Assembly: GCF_001707755.1 (NCBI RefSeq)
Contig: NZ_MBDL01000010.1
Coordinates: 390,951 to 454,950, forward strand
Direction: 5' to 3'
Origin: Acinetobacter celticus
GTDB lineage: Bacteria > Pseudomonadota > Gammaproteobacteria > Pseudomonadales > Moraxellaceae
Length of the DNA stretch: 64,000 nucleotides
Position numbers and translations under genes: made by a program. Of this stretch, positions 38,398-49,400 are shown in pieces. The notes beneath the pieces are model-generated. The model saw only the letters and a list, made by a program, of their open reading frames with translations. It searched no databases and was not told where the DNA came from. The first letter of the stretch is position 1, and the number at the start of each line of letters is the position of its first letter.

Positions 38398-39307
38398 AAT
38401 AGCTATGACGTTTTTGAGAGAATTTTTCCAGTTGCTTTAAAAATCCTTCAAAATAGCTTTTGTCTTTTTCTTCGGCTCTATATCCCGCATACAAAGTACG
38501 GCGCAATCCAGTGGGCGACACACAGCTTAGACGTCGTGAAGTTACCCAACCCTTTTGCTCGTATTCATTGACCACCCAATCAGGCAAAGCAGCCACACCA
38601 CGGCCACTTGCGACCAGCTGAATCAGCATTTGGGTTAAATCTGTAGTCCGAATATTTTTAGGTTGAATATTCGCTGGAATAAACAACTTAGCCATAATAT
38701 CTAAACGGTGTTTATCGACAGGATAAGTAATTAAGGTCTCTTCAGCCAAATCTTGTACAGTAATATTTTCTGCGCGAACCAGCGGATGAGTGTGTGACAG
38801 TACCAAACGCGACTCATATTCAAAAATTGGAAAATACTCGATGCCCTTTAGCGTAATCGGGTCGGCAGTAATCAGCAGATCAAATTCAGCATTTTGTAGC
38901 AACTCATGTGGGTTCGCTTCAAAGCCTGAAGCAAAATCTAAATCGACATCTGGATATTGCTGACGGTAACCATTCAATAAAGGCATCAACCAATCAAAAC
39001 AGCTATGACATTCAGAGGAAAAAGTAATACGCCCCGTTTGCCCATGCACAATACGGGTAATATCCGACTGGGTAATTTGCACCTGCGGTAAAACATCATC
39101 AGCTAGTTTCAGTAAACGTTGCCCAACATGAGAAAAAGTCACAGGACGAGTACGACGATTAACCACTTCGACACCATACCAATGATCTAATTCTTTTAAT
39201 TGATGTGAAATTGCCGATGGCGTTAAACATAAGTCATTGGCTGCTGCAACCAATGAACCATGCTCTCTCAATGCTGTTAAAGTTTTTAAATGGCGAATTT
39301 CTATCAT
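38387..39307 (-). CDS. metR: LysR-family regulator, MetR-like
   Basis: A 306-residue LysR-type regulator. The N-terminus MIEIRHLKTLTALREHGSL with the helix-turn-helix LTPSAISHQLKELDHWYGVE closely follows MetR, the homocysteine-responsive activator of methionine genes. The effector domain is complete (SECHSCFDWLMPLL, SGRGVAALPDWVV). metE or another met gene is not divergent from it here, so the assignment rests on sequence. The 605-base region upstream could hold its promoter and target sites. Confidence 0.85.
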   Translation of the reverse strand: MIEIRHLKTLTALREHGSLVAAANDLCLTPSAISHQLKELDHWYGVEVVNRRTRPVTFSHVGQRLLKLADDVLPQVQITQSDITRIVHGQTGRITFSSECHSCFDWLMPLLNGYRQQYPDVDLDFASGFEANPHELLQNAEFDLLITADPITLKGIEYFPIFEYESRLVLSHTHPLVRAENITVQDLAEETLITYPVDKHRLDIMAKLFIPANIQPKNIRTTDLTQMLIQLVASGRGVAALPDWVVNEYEQKGWVTSRRLSCVSPTGLRRTLYAGYRAEEKDKSYFEGFLKQLEKFSQKRHSYYSS

Positions 39308-39913
39308 GTATGATATTCCTGCATGAAAGGCTAACTGAATATAAAAAAGAATAGTTTTTTATATTAGAACTTGAATTTCACTCATGTTATCACTTCTATA
39401 CATAATTTAATTCACGCTCCAAGGGTAACTGTCGGCAAAATCATCAGTTTATTGGCATAAAACTTAAAACTCTCTACAGGTTAAGCATCAAACAGTGAGG
39501 AAAAGATATATGCTCTCTTAATCTCTCCTCGCTTCACACACCGTACCCGTCATCGCCATTTCTAATAGCTCATATCAGAACCATTTAAAGTTTTGCAAAA
39601 AATAAGTACTTTCGATCAATACGCATTTGCTGATTACCAAATTTTCCGCACTCATAGGTTTTTTTTAAGCTGGATAGCTCACTCGGCTCCAAAATTTTAG
39701 CGATACCGATCACGACAGTAAAAATTATTGGAGACAATAATAAATAAAAACTGCCTGAGTGTGATTGGCTTTCTAAAAAAATCAAAATCCATATCCCATC
39801 CTTTTATTTCAAATACTTATGATTTAAATTTTTAATAATTTACATCAAAAAATTATTTGATTATTTACTCTCTTTATCATTTTATTTATGCATAAGAAGT
39901 AAAATTATAAGTA
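39308..39913. other. Intergenic region between metR and the ion-channel gene
   Basis: About 600 AT-rich bases. A minus-strand TTG-initiated open frame of 66 codons at 39585-39785 has a hydrophobic segment (FYLLLSPIIFTVVIGIAKIL) and a basic end; a run of seven T near its start joins it to an out-of-frame ATG, so it could be a small membrane-protein relic. I give it about 0.2. Nothing else is recognisable. Confidence 0.4.
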
Positions 39914-40897
39914 TTATTCAGGCAGTTTTTTGCCACAATGTGGACAATATGCATATTGTTCCCGCTCTTGCTTTAAGGCTTCTTCTCGCTGTTCCCGAAG
40001 CAGCTGTAAAATCATATCTCGGGTCTGCTCTACAGTTAACCCAACATCTTTACGAATATCTTCAATTTTATCGACATCTGTAATCAAATCTATTTCTGAA
40101 TTCTGTAGCAGTTCTCTAAACTTAAGTTCTAAATGTTGCTTACGTTGCTCCAACTCATTGGCCAAACCATTCGCCAAAATACCCGCAGGCAAAGCCGCCA
40201 AACCGACACCTAAAACTGTAATGATTGCCCCTAAAAAACGCCCCAAAGGTGTAATGGGTGTCACATCGCCATAACCCACTGTAGTTAAAGTAACAACTGC
40301 CCACCACATAGATGCAGGAATAGATGTAAATACATCCGGTTGTGCCTTGCTTTCCACCACGTAAACACAAGCAGCTGCCATCACAATCATAATACTAAGA
40401 ATAAAAACCACGGCTTGAAAAGAGCCTTTTTCACGTTCAATAACCCGCAACAAAATTTGCAATGAAACAAAATAGCGCGTGAGTTTTAGTAATCTCAATA
40501 AACGTAAAATTCTTAAAAAACGTAGATCGATGGGTACAAAAAAATTGATATACGCAGGTAAAATGGCAAGTAAATCAATTATTGCACCGCCACTTTTAAT
40601 CCATTTCAGGCGGTTTTTCCATGCAGACTCAAAGGGTTCTTTTTCTGCAATTGACCACATGCGTAGCAGATATTCAAAACTAAAAATAGCAATGGATAAA
40701 TGTTCAAACATATCAAAAAATAAACGATAGGATTGATAAATATCATTGACCGACTCTAATAAAACAGCCGCCACATTCGCTAAAATCAATACAATTAAAA
40801 TAAAGTTAATAACGCGACTAAACGTCGTCTCATATTCTTCGTTATGTAAATTGTTATAAACGAACTTTCGCAGCGTATACCAAGACGTAAATGCCAT
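39914..40897 (-). CDS. Voltage-gated-type potassium channel with C-terminal zinc ribbon
   Basis: A 327-residue inner-membrane ion channel with six transmembrane segments. The S4-like segment is Arg-rich (LRFLRILRLLRLLKLTRYF), and the pore/selectivity filter TLTTVGYGDVTPITPLG is intact, indicating K+ selectivity. A cytoplasmic coiled-coil tail (ELEQRKQHLELKFRELL) ends in a four-residue zinc-knuckle-like YCPHCGKKLPE. It lies about 100 bases after the helicase gene on the same strand. Physiological role is unknown. Confidence 0.9.
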   Translation of the reverse strand: MAFTSWYTLRKFVYNNLHNEEYETTFSRVINFILIVLILANVAAVLLESVNDIYQSYRLFFDMFEHLSIAIFSFEYLLRMWSIAEKEPFESAWKNRLKWIKSGGAIIDLLAILPAYINFFVPIDLRFLRILRLLRLLKLTRYFVSLQILLRVIEREKGSFQAVVFILSIMIVMAAACVYVVESKAQPDVFTSIPASMWWAVVTLTTVGYGDVTPITPLGRFLGAIITVLGVGLAALPAGILANGLANELEQRKQHLELKFRELLQNSEIDLITDVDKIEDIRKDVGLTVEQTRDMILQLLREQREEALKQEREQYAYCPHCGKKLPE

Positions 40898-40998
40898 AGT
40901 CGTATAAATGATGATTTAGAAATTATGTTTCAGTTTAACTGATGATATTTAAAATAGAATCAGGCAATTGAACAAATTTCTAAATCTCACAGTTTATT

Positions 40999-42714
40999 TT
41001 ATTCGACAAATAAAAGTGCTAAACGCACCTGGTCATAACCCATGCGTGGATTGGTTAATTCAACAATGGGGCGTAATTTAATACTACCATCATCATTAAA
41101 ATGATCTGCTTCTTTACGCTTATTTAAGCGCTTATAAATTTTGCGTACTTGCTCGACACTTTCTTCACCAGGATTGGCCACCGAAATATCTAAAGCCTGT
41201 TCTTTATGTAAGCGCCCCAAATGATTAATAATGGTTGCTGGTGTTAAACCTCGCTCTACCGCAATGTCCTGAATTTCATAGCCATCTTCAAACAATGCAC
41301 GCGTCTCATCTAAAGTCGCCGATGCAAAGTTTTGCTTTGCCCCTGTTTTGGCAATTTTCTTCTCATTACGTTCAATTTCATATTCATTTAACGTACCGCC
41401 ACAATGACGAATAAAGGCTTTATGCTGTACGGTACAATCAGCATCTGCAAAATGCTCATCGGCTTCAGCAGAAAGCTCTTGAAAACGTCGATCGGCTTTA
41501 ATTGCTAAACTGTCCAACTCTAGCGCTTGATCATTTAAACCTAACAATTTCAAACCATTTAAGGTCTTTAAACGTGACAATGCCACATAACCCTGACCCT
41601 TTTCAAAGGTATTCGCCAAATTAATTTCAGCTGTTTCTAAGGTCATCCCTTGTGACTTATGAATGGTAATGGCCCACGCTAAACGTAACGGAATTTGCTG
41701 AAAACTGGCAATAGTTTTACCTTCATCATTATCTACCGACCATGTTTCAGGTTCGACCGTTAAAGTCGTACCATCTGTGAGTTTTACTTTCGGCAAAACA
41801 CCATATTCATCATCTTCTTCAAAGGCAATCACTTCACCCAAACTGCCGTTGATATAACCTAAATCGAAGTTATTTTTTACAAACATGACTTTGGCATGCT
41901 TTTTTAAAGTCAAATTTTCAGGGGCGCGTACAGATGATTTTAAGGTTTCAATGAGCTTATCATTACCATCACATTGGGCATCAAATTGACGAGACTCCTG
42001 ATCAATTTCATTTAAGTGTTTAAAGTTAATACTGTCCACATCCATATTATGGGTATACAAACGAGTAAAAATATCACCAATGCCTTGATCGCGAGTTTGC
42101 TTCAAGGCTTGAATATGTTCTGGCGAAATATTTTGCGCACGAATGGCATTTAAAATATCATTAAGATAATCATTACCTTGACGGTGTTGTTCTGTCAAAT
42201 AACAGACACGAAATTTCGCTTCGACCCATGCATCTGACATAAAGCAAAACTTGTCGCGGTTACGCTCTTCTTTTTTACCGACAGGAGGCAACTGAAAAAA
42301 ATCACCCGCAGCAATCACTTGTATGCCACCAAATGGCTCTTCACTTTCTTTAAAATATTTCAGTACTTTATTGACTAAATTCAGCTGTTTTGCATGCAAC
42401 ATTGAAATTTCATCAATGATCAGAACTTGCGCATTTTCTAAATGCTCTTTCAAGTATTTGCGCTCTTTCATGCGCTTTAATTCATCTTCTGAAATCGCAT
42501 CTTTAATGCCAATACCTGCCCACGTATGAATGGTCATGCCATTCATGTGTGTAGCAGCAATACCAGTAGACGCGGTAATAGCCACGGTTACTTTGCGGGC
42601 TTTTAAATAATTGATGTACTGATTAAGGGTATACGTCTTCCCTGCACCGGCTGAACCTGTCAAAAAGACGTTTTCGCCCGCTTTTAATAACTTGAGTGCA
42701 GTTTCCTGTTTCAT
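40999..42714 (-). CDS. Pif1-like superfamily 1 helicase with C-terminal HTH domain
   Basis: A 571-residue AAA-type helicase. Motif I is FLTGSAGAGKTYTLNQY at about residues 17-33, then TASTGIAATHMNGMTIHTWAG, the Walker B LIIDEISMLHAKQL, and the late motifs LAWAITIHKSQGMTL and GYVALSRLKTLNGL, matching Pif1/RecD-type 5'-3' helicases. A C-terminal helix-turn-helix (ALFEDGYEIQDIAVERGLTP) resembles the HTH added to some RecQ and Pif1-like helicases. It is 70 bases after a PcfJ-domain gene on the same strand. Its role in replication or repair is inferred from fold only. Confidence 0.88.
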   Translation of the reverse strand: MKQETALKLLKAGENVFLTGSAGAGKTYTLNQYINYLKARKVTVAITASTGIAATHMNGMTIHTWAGIGIKDAISEDELKRMKERKYLKEHLENAQVLIIDEISMLHAKQLNLVNKVLKYFKESEEPFGGIQVIAAGDFFQLPPVGKKEERNRDKFCFMSDAWVEAKFRVCYLTEQHRQGNDYLNDILNAIRAQNISPEHIQALKQTRDQGIGDIFTRLYTHNMDVDSINFKHLNEIDQESRQFDAQCDGNDKLIETLKSSVRAPENLTLKKHAKVMFVKNNFDLGYINGSLGEVIAFEEDDEYGVLPKVKLTDGTTLTVEPETWSVDNDEGKTIASFQQIPLRLAWAITIHKSQGMTLETAEINLANTFEKGQGYVALSRLKTLNGLKLLGLNDQALELDSLAIKADRRFQELSAEADEHFADADCTVQHKAFIRHCGGTLNEYEIERNEKKIAKTGAKQNFASATLDETRALFEDGYEIQDIAVERGLTPATIINHLGRLHKEQALDISVANPGEESVEQVRKIYKRLNKRKEADHFNDDGSIKLRPIVELTNPRMGYDQVRLALLFVE

Positions 42715-42784
42715 ATGACCTATACCGTTAAATAACGGCTATAGCCTAACGAGTTTTGGCGAAAATGTTAAGCCTGTTCCGTCA

Positions 42785-44839
42785 TCAATCTAACAACAGA
42801 TGATCAAACTTATTGATTTCTGGGGAATTCATTTTATTGAGCCAATCAATAAAACGCTGCGCAACCTGTCTAGATGCATCATCCGCTTTTTCATTATTTG
42901 GCAATTCCAATTGATCGAAGAGCAGATGATGTTGAATGTCTTGTTGCCGAATACATCCCAAAGTCATACGCTGTCGTAGCTGCGTATGTTGCATTTGGAA
43001 AGCCACATACTCACCTTCAATAATACGCTGTGCATAACTAGAAGCTAAACAATGCTGTAACTTTCTAGATTCATCAATAATCTGCTCAATGCTTTGTAGC
43101 TCTTCAAATACCCACTGTCCAAATTCAATACGCGGATGTTCGCAAATCGGTTGCCATGTGGCTAAAGAAAAGTCTTTGGTTAATTTTGATAAAATTTCTT
43201 CTTTTTGAATCTGCTCATGCCATGCCACAGCTTGATGAAAAAGCCCTGTCCATGTAACAGTTTTCGGCACAGTTTTATTTTCCGAAAAATAAGTGCTTAA
43301 ATAGTCACGTACATAGGCATCAAACACCGTTTTCCGAACGGCTCTAAACCGTAAGTAAAACTGCCGACGAAATACATCCAACTGAATTCGATGGCGTTGC
43401 AAAACTGTGTAAAAGTCACGATCTTGTTGCCGTTCAGGTAAAATATAAGCCATCACATCTAATGGGAAATCGGTGGTATTTTTCTGTAAATGCTGCATGA
43501 ACGCTTGCATCACACGGCTCAAATTTAAATAAACTTTTTTAAAAACTATCTGGTCTGAACTCGCAATACAACGGGTCAGCGCCATCCATTCATCTAAATA
43601 CAAAATAGACGGACGAATAGCCACACGATGATCATCTATCGCCTGTCGCGTTCCTTGCAGTACCACTGCATTATTTTGTGGGTGATCGAACCATTTGTCC
43701 TGCACAGCCAAATAATGACAACTTTGAATAAATAAACGGGCTGAAATATGTTGAAAATACTGCAATGTGGCTAAAACCACTTGGGGATGCGCCTGACTGG
43801 TGTCCATAAAGCTTAATGCGATCACTGCTGTACGAATATTACTGTGTTGAATGTTTTGACTGACCCAATCTAAGACTTCCGCAGACTGCTTAAACAACCA
43901 ATTCACTGTGCGTGTCGCATCAAACAAAGGCAAGACTGCAACTTTTTTTTGCCAAACGCCATAACTCGTAGTCAAAAAATGTTGCTTAGACAATAAATTT
44001 GACCTTTGCCAAATCTCCCGATTCATCAGTCGTGCAAAACCCAAAAGATGAGGCTGTTCCTGCACATGTTGATACAACAGGCGAATATCATCTTCGTGTT
44101 CAATCAATTGATTTAAATTAAACTGTTCCTTAAAAGACAAGGACATAATTCTATAAATTGCAGGGTCTAAAAATTGTGCTGCACTAAAACATAAATCATC
44201 ATAGCTTTCCATTAACGGTTGTAATGGCAAAACCTCTTGTCCAAATACTGAATCTAAACGAAATAAATGCTGAAAAAGATGCAATACAGCAATGGGAATG
44301 GAATGCTGATCCAGGACTAAGTTCTGCATCATCTGACAGTCATACACATGTGCATCCAGCATCAACTGGTCAATCAACTGTGCCTGAGCCAAATCTAAAT
44401 GATGTAAAACCTGTTGCACCCGCTGAGCAACATCACCCCACAGATAAATCTGCTGAATAATGAGTGTTCTTAACTGTTGTGCTTTACTGCGCAAAAATAA
44501 AGGATGCTGTGCTTTTAAATCACCTGTTAGAAAATGCACTTCATCTAAAAAAAACTCTTCTAGACCTTCGGCCTTTTGCCCCATATATTCAAAACAACCA
44601 TGAACCAATGGCTTTGATGCCAGTTGAGTCATTGGCTCTGGACGATGAAACTGAATCATAAAAAGTGGCGATGCAATTCGAATACAACACGCTTCTTGCT
44701 CAATTTTAAATAAATGAGAGCCGTTAAAATACTCGACCAATGCCAATTGATCTTGCACGATTTGATTTAATTCAGGTGAGATACGCAGTAGTAACTGAGC
44801 TATTTTTCCATGCTCAGAAACTGCACATTCTGTTTGCAT
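42785..44839 (-). CDS. PcfJ-domain protein of unknown function
   Basis: A 684-residue protein I recognise only in its C-terminal quarter. Residues about 570-670 (IIDESRKLQHCLASSYAQRI, then EGEYVAFQM, MTLGCIRQQ and the tail RQVAQRFIDWLN) resemble the PcfJ domain known from conjugative plasmids but also found in chromosomal genes. The first 550 residues are helical, rich in Gln, Leu and His, without a signal peptide or membrane segment. GGGAAGAG precedes the ATG. It is 70 bases upstream of the Pif1-like helicase, suggesting a two-gene operon. Function is unknown. Confidence 0.7.
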   Translation of the reverse strand: MQTECAVSEHGKIAQLLLRISPELNQIVQDQLALVEYFNGSHLFKIEQEACCIRIASPLFMIQFHRPEPMTQLASKPLVHGCFEYMGQKAEGLEEFFLDEVHFLTGDLKAQHPLFLRSKAQQLRTLIIQQIYLWGDVAQRVQQVLHHLDLAQAQLIDQLMLDAHVYDCQMMQNLVLDQHSIPIAVLHLFQHLFRLDSVFGQEVLPLQPLMESYDDLCFSAAQFLDPAIYRIMSLSFKEQFNLNQLIEHEDDIRLLYQHVQEQPHLLGFARLMNREIWQRSNLLSKQHFLTTSYGVWQKKVAVLPLFDATRTVNWLFKQSAEVLDWVSQNIQHSNIRTAVIALSFMDTSQAHPQVVLATLQYFQHISARLFIQSCHYLAVQDKWFDHPQNNAVVLQGTRQAIDDHRVAIRPSILYLDEWMALTRCIASSDQIVFKKVYLNLSRVMQAFMQHLQKNTTDFPLDVMAYILPERQQDRDFYTVLQRHRIQLDVFRRQFYLRFRAVRKTVFDAYVRDYLSTYFSENKTVPKTVTWTGLFHQAVAWHEQIQKEEILSKLTKDFSLATWQPICEHPRIEFGQWVFEELQSIEQIIDESRKLQHCLASSYAQRIIEGEYVAFQMQHTQLRQRMTLGCIRQQDIQHHLLFDQLELPNNEKADDASRQVAQRFIDWLNKMNSPEINKFDHLLLD

Positions 44840-45213
44840 ACTCTTCCCTTATTCATTTTGACTGATTCAGGCTTGTTCAATATAGAGAATATTAGGTCAA
44901 TGCTCTATACCGTTGATCAAAGATAAAATATTTATAGTGATAGTTTAGACATTGAATTGAAGATTGAGCTGACTATCTATGAGATTAAAATACACTCAAC
45001 TTGGTGGCGAAGAAATCACATCACCACGGCGTAAAATTTGACTTAATTGAGGAACGCTTAGTCTTTTCTGGAACCAGTTATGCGCACCTGCGCCAAAGTG
45101 GCAAATTAAAATGGCTATGATCCGCAATACTGACCATAGCCATTTTATGTGCATTGTATAAATAAGCAATAACATGGGGCATCAAACACCCCGTAAAGGG
45201 TGTGATGACCAAT
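44840..45213. other. Intergenic region with two hairpins
   Basis: No convincing gene. A perfect 12-base inverted repeat AAAATGGCTATG/CATAGCCATTTT spans 45108-45146, and a second hairpin (ACACCC/GGGTGT with outer CATC/GATG) spans 45180-45207. The second lies just after the gene remnant at 45214-45339 on the minus strand and may be its terminator. A short plus-strand frame from about 44980 (MRLKYTQLGGEEITSPRRKI) is too short to support. Confidence 0.5.
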
Positions 45214-45339
45214 CTACCTTGCAGGCTTTGATGCATCAACATATTCAGCGCCAATAAACATCGACGTGAAATACATTTTGGATAGCGCGCTTAGGTACTT
45301 AATCCATTTTGTATCATGTTCAACCTGCAATGCATTTAT
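45214..45339 (-). pseudogene. Possible gene remnant after the FabH-type gene
   Basis: Directly after the ketosynthase stop, a 41-codon frame reads protein-like sequence (ALQVEHDTKWIKYLSALSKM, then YFTSMFIGAEYVDASKPAR) but has no start codon in frame. An ATG with AAGGA-type ribosome-binding sequence at 45335 is present in another frame and closes after 14 codons. This pattern suggests a frameshifted or truncated small gene. I do not recognise the family; chance coding-like sequence is possible. Confidence 0.35.
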
Positions 45340-45342
45340 CCT

Positions 45343-46455
45343 TTAGGCAACGTGCTTTTGCACTAAAATTGAACCCACTGAATAACCTGCACCAAATGAA
45401 CAAAGAACACCGTATTCACCGTCATTCACTTGATCTGCTGAACGATTCAACGCAATAATTACACCTGCAGAAGACGTATTGGCAAATTCATCTAGAATAA
45501 TTGGTACTAGCTCAGATGTCGCATTTTTCTTACCCACAACCAATTTTAAAATCAATTCATTCATGCTCGCATTGGCTTGATGAAGCCAAAAGCGTTTTAC
45601 ATTCGTAGGCGCAATTTGATTTTTTTCCAATTGCTGCGTAATCATTTTCGCAACCAATGGACAAACTTCTTTGAACACTTTACGACCGTCTTGACGGAAA
45701 CGGTTGTTATCCATATCTGCATCCACTTCGCTCATGTTTAAGTAACCGAAGTTGTTGCGAATATTGTTTGAGAACTGCGTGAACAAGTTAATGTCCAACA
45801 CTTCAAAACCCGTTTTAGTTGTCGTTTCTTCAATAATCGAAGCCGTTGCAACATCACCAAAAATAAAATGACAGTCACGAGAACGGAAATCGGTATGACC
45901 AGAGGTAATTTCTACATTGACCAATAATACACGGCGTGCGCCTGCTTTGATTGCATCATAAGCTTGCTTAATACCGAAAGTTGCAGCTGAACAAGCAACA
46001 TTCATATCATAAGCATAGCCTTGAATACCAAGCGCAGACTGAATTTCAATTGCAACTGCTGGGTACGCACGCTGAATATTTGAGCATGACAAAATAACTA
46101 CATCAATGTCTTCTGCCGTTACGCCAGCTTGTTCCATAGCCAGTTTAGAGGCGTTTACACCCCATTCGGCTTGAATAGAAAGTTCGTCATTAGAACGTTC
46201 ATGCAAAAGTGGGCGTAACCGTTTAGGGTCTAAAATACCTGATTTTTCTGCAACATAACGGCGTTTAACACCCGACGCTTTTTCAATAAATTCAGCACTA
46301 GAACCACGACGCGCTTCTAATTCGCCCGCTTCAATTTTTTCAGCGTTGTCTTGGTTATACTGTTCTACATAAGCATTTAAACCTTCAACTAACTCTTCGT
46401 TGGTAATCACGTGTTCTGAATGATAAACGCCAGTACCAGTAATGCGAATGCCCAT
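45343..46455 (-). CDS. Beta-ketoacyl-ACP synthase III (FabH-like)
   Basis: A 370-residue thiolase-fold condensing enzyme. The catalytic triad is Cys155 ([10 protein letters not shown]), His292 ([11 protein letters not shown]) and Asn326 (FANTSSAGV). It is about 50 residues longer than E. coli FabH and has an insertion after the first strand, as in the FabH2/FabHB type of Acinetobacter, Shewanella and Vibrio. AAGGAG seven bases before the ATG at 46455 sets the start; a TTG six codons upstream is not needed. It lies 30 bases downstream of the hrpA start-side neighbour order reversed: hrpA begins beyond it on the same strand. Substrate chain length is unknown. Confidence 0.88.
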   Translation of the reverse strand: MGIRITGTGVYHSEHVITNEELVEGLNAYVEQYNQDNAEKIEAGELEARRGSSAEFIEKASGVKRRYVAEKSGILDPKRLRPLLHERSNDELSIQAEWGVNASKLAMEQAGVTAEDIDVVILSCSNIQRAYPAVAIEIQSALGIQGYAYDMNVACSAATFGIKQAYDAIKAGARRVLLVNVEITSGHTDFRSRDCHFIFGDVATASIIEETTTKTGFEVLDINLFTQFSNNIRNNFGYLNMSEVDADMDNNRFRQDGRKVFKEVCPLVAKMITQQLEKNQIAPTNVKRFWLHQANASMNELILKLVVGKKNATSELVPIILDEFANTSSAGVIIALNRSADQVNDGEYGVLCSFGAGYSVGSILVQKHVA

Positions 46456-46485
46456 GTAAAACTCCTTATTCAAATTACCTATATA

Positions 46486-49400
46486 TTAACTGATTCCAAG
46501 CTTATCCCATACTTTTTGTAAGCGGGATGGAGAAATTGGCATCTTGGTTTTCATCGGTTGAGAAAATAATGAGATACGCAGTTCCTCGACCATGAAATAC
46601 AGTTCTTTAAGGCGAGTGTCATTTTTAAACTTAAATAATTTTTCCATCCATGGATCAACCTGATCAATGGCAGAATTGTCTCTTTGCAGATTATTGGGCA
46701 AACGCTCCAAACGCAAGATCAAACCTTTTAAATAACGTGGAAATTCCTCCCATACATCTGAAGGTTTCACATAAACAAAATCTGCAAGGCACATTAAATC
46801 GAGCTGATCTTCAATATCATCAATATTTTTTCCAAACACAGAATCATCTAAAACCAATAATTTTCGACGAATATCTTGCCATTGAATATAAATTTCACTC
46901 AGCACTTGCAATGCCTTTTGCCCTTGCATCAAGAAGGTTTTTCTTACGTTTAAGACTAAGTCTTGGAACTCTGCCTCATTGACAGGAAGCTGATTGATTG
47001 ACATTTGTAGCGTGGCGTACACAAGCATTTGCTCTAATTTGGCTTTATCACCTAAGGGTGAATAAGCCAAGGCCAGCGGTTTAGAAATTTGCTTTTTCAG
47101 CTGACGAACCAAGTCACCAAGTTGCATATGTACAAGGTGAATCACACCTTCGCGGTGTTGCTTAATGGCTTCTTTTTGGTCATTAAAAGTTTGAATAACC
47201 ACACCAGATTCATCTTTTTGCTCTAAGCTAGCAAATGCTTTTGTTGGCACCAGTGCTTGATATTGCTTAACCACAACACCCGTCACTTTTTGTGAAGCCT
47301 CAAAAACAAAAGTCTCTGGGAAGGCTTTAAACTCCCCTTTCAGTTGCTTGACAGGGCTATGGGTCTCTGTGCGACAACGGGCTTTTAACTCGGCTAAATC
47401 ACGGCCTTGCTCAATGACTCGTCCCTTATCATCAATCACTTTAATCAAGGGCAATAAATACTGCTCTATGCGATCTAATGAAAAGTCTTTCTCTGAAATT
47501 TGTTCAGCACGCAGTTGAAAAGCCAAAAAGTTAAAGATGTGTTGTTGTAAATGTACCGCATCTATCCGCGACATCAGCTTTCTTGCCGTATCTGGAATAG
47601 GCACCAGATTGCGTCGTTTATCTTTCGGCAAAGCCTTGAGCAATGCCTCTATTAAATCTTGACGCCAACCAGGAATGCCCCATGACCACAAATTCTCATC
47701 AACCTGAGCCAAAGCTTGTACTGGAATTTTGACTGTTGCACCATCTTCATCATGGCTCGGGTCAAAGCAATAACTGGTAGCCAGACGCAAATCGCCGTTG
47801 TGCAGAAAGTCTGGAAATTGCTGTGTAGTTGGACGATCATTCATCCAAAGCGCATCATCATCGACAAATAAATATTTCGGATTTTGCGGTTCTACGGTTG
47901 CACGCCAGTCTTCAAATGTTCGACGACTCGCCACATCTTCAGGTACTTTAGAGGCATAAAATTGATAAATGGTTTCTTCATCCACCACCAAATCACGGCG
48001 ACGTAACTTATCTTCTACTCGCTCCACCTCTTCCAGTTTTCGCAGATTATGCTGTAAAAATGGCGGGGTAGCCCCTAAATTCCCTGTGGTTAATGCATCT
48101 CGTAGGAAAATTTCATGAGCCGCAGGCTGATCGACTTTTTCATAATTAATCGGTCGTTTCGGCTCTATAATTAAGCCAAATAATGAAATTTGATCATAGG
48201 CATTCACAATTCCCGCTTTTTTAGACCAATGCGGTTCAAAATAATGATGCTTCAGCAAATCACCTGCAGCCAATAAAATCCATTCAGGTTCAATTTTTGC
48301 CAATGTCCGCAGATAAACCTGTGAGGTTTCCACCATCTCAAAAGCCATCACCCACGGCGTATTACTTTTATGCAACGTTGATGCAGGGAAAATACGGGCT
48401 TTTTGCTGACGTACTGCCATAAAGACATTACGTTCATCGGTTTTATTGGCAATAAACGACAGCAACCCTGTCAATAAAGCACGATGCAAGTTTTCATAAC
48501 TGGCCTTCTTTTCATTAAAAGACAGCTTTAAACCTTGTGCTAAATCAACCAATTGTTCATGGGTTTTTTTCCATTCACGCAAACGCAACCAACTGAGAAA
48601 ATGATCACGCGCAAAACTGCGTCGTCTATTTTCACTCATGCGTTCTTCACCGCCATGCACGGTTTCCCACAATTTAATATAAAACAGAAAGTCTGAATCT
48701 GCTTCGCGGAATAACGCATGCTTTTGATCTGCCTGCATTTGTTTATCAGCAGGACGTTCGCGCGGGTCTTGCACAGCAAGCGCTGCCACAATCACTAAAA
48801 CTTCATTCAATACACCAAAATGTGCACCGCCTAAAATCATACGGGCCAAACGCGGGTCAATTGGCATTTTTGCCATTTGTTGACCAATTTTGGTTAATTT
48901 TTCTGGTTTCTTCGATTGATTTTGACCTGCCACTCCAGAAGATGAGTTTTCATTTACGGCTTTAAATGAACCTTTTTCATTCATTGCACCCAATTCAATC
49001 AGCAGTTTTAGGCCATCATTGACTAAACGGTGATCTGGCGGTTCAATAAAATCAAAATCATCAAATGTGCCTAATCCTAAACTTTCCATCTGTAAAATAA
49101 CAGAGGCCAAATTGGTGCGCTTAATTTCAGGTTCAGTAAATTCTGGACGACCTTGGAAATCGTCTTCGCTGTATAAACGAATGCACACCCCAGGTGCAAT
49201 ACGACCACAACGACCTTTTCGCTGATTGGCTGCAGCTTGTGATACTGCTTCAATCGGTAAACGTTGTACACGGGAACGATAGTTATAACGTGAAATACGC
49301 GCAAATCCACTATCAATCACATAACGGATATTCGGGACAGTTAAAGCTGTTTCCGCCACGTTAGTCGCAATAATAATGCGTCGACCACCACCAGAAGGGT

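Noticed and set aside
42785..44839. PcfJ domain as evidence of a conjugative element
   Set aside because: No relaxase, coupling protein, mating-pair or integrase genes are near; PcfJ domains also occur in plain chromosomal genes.
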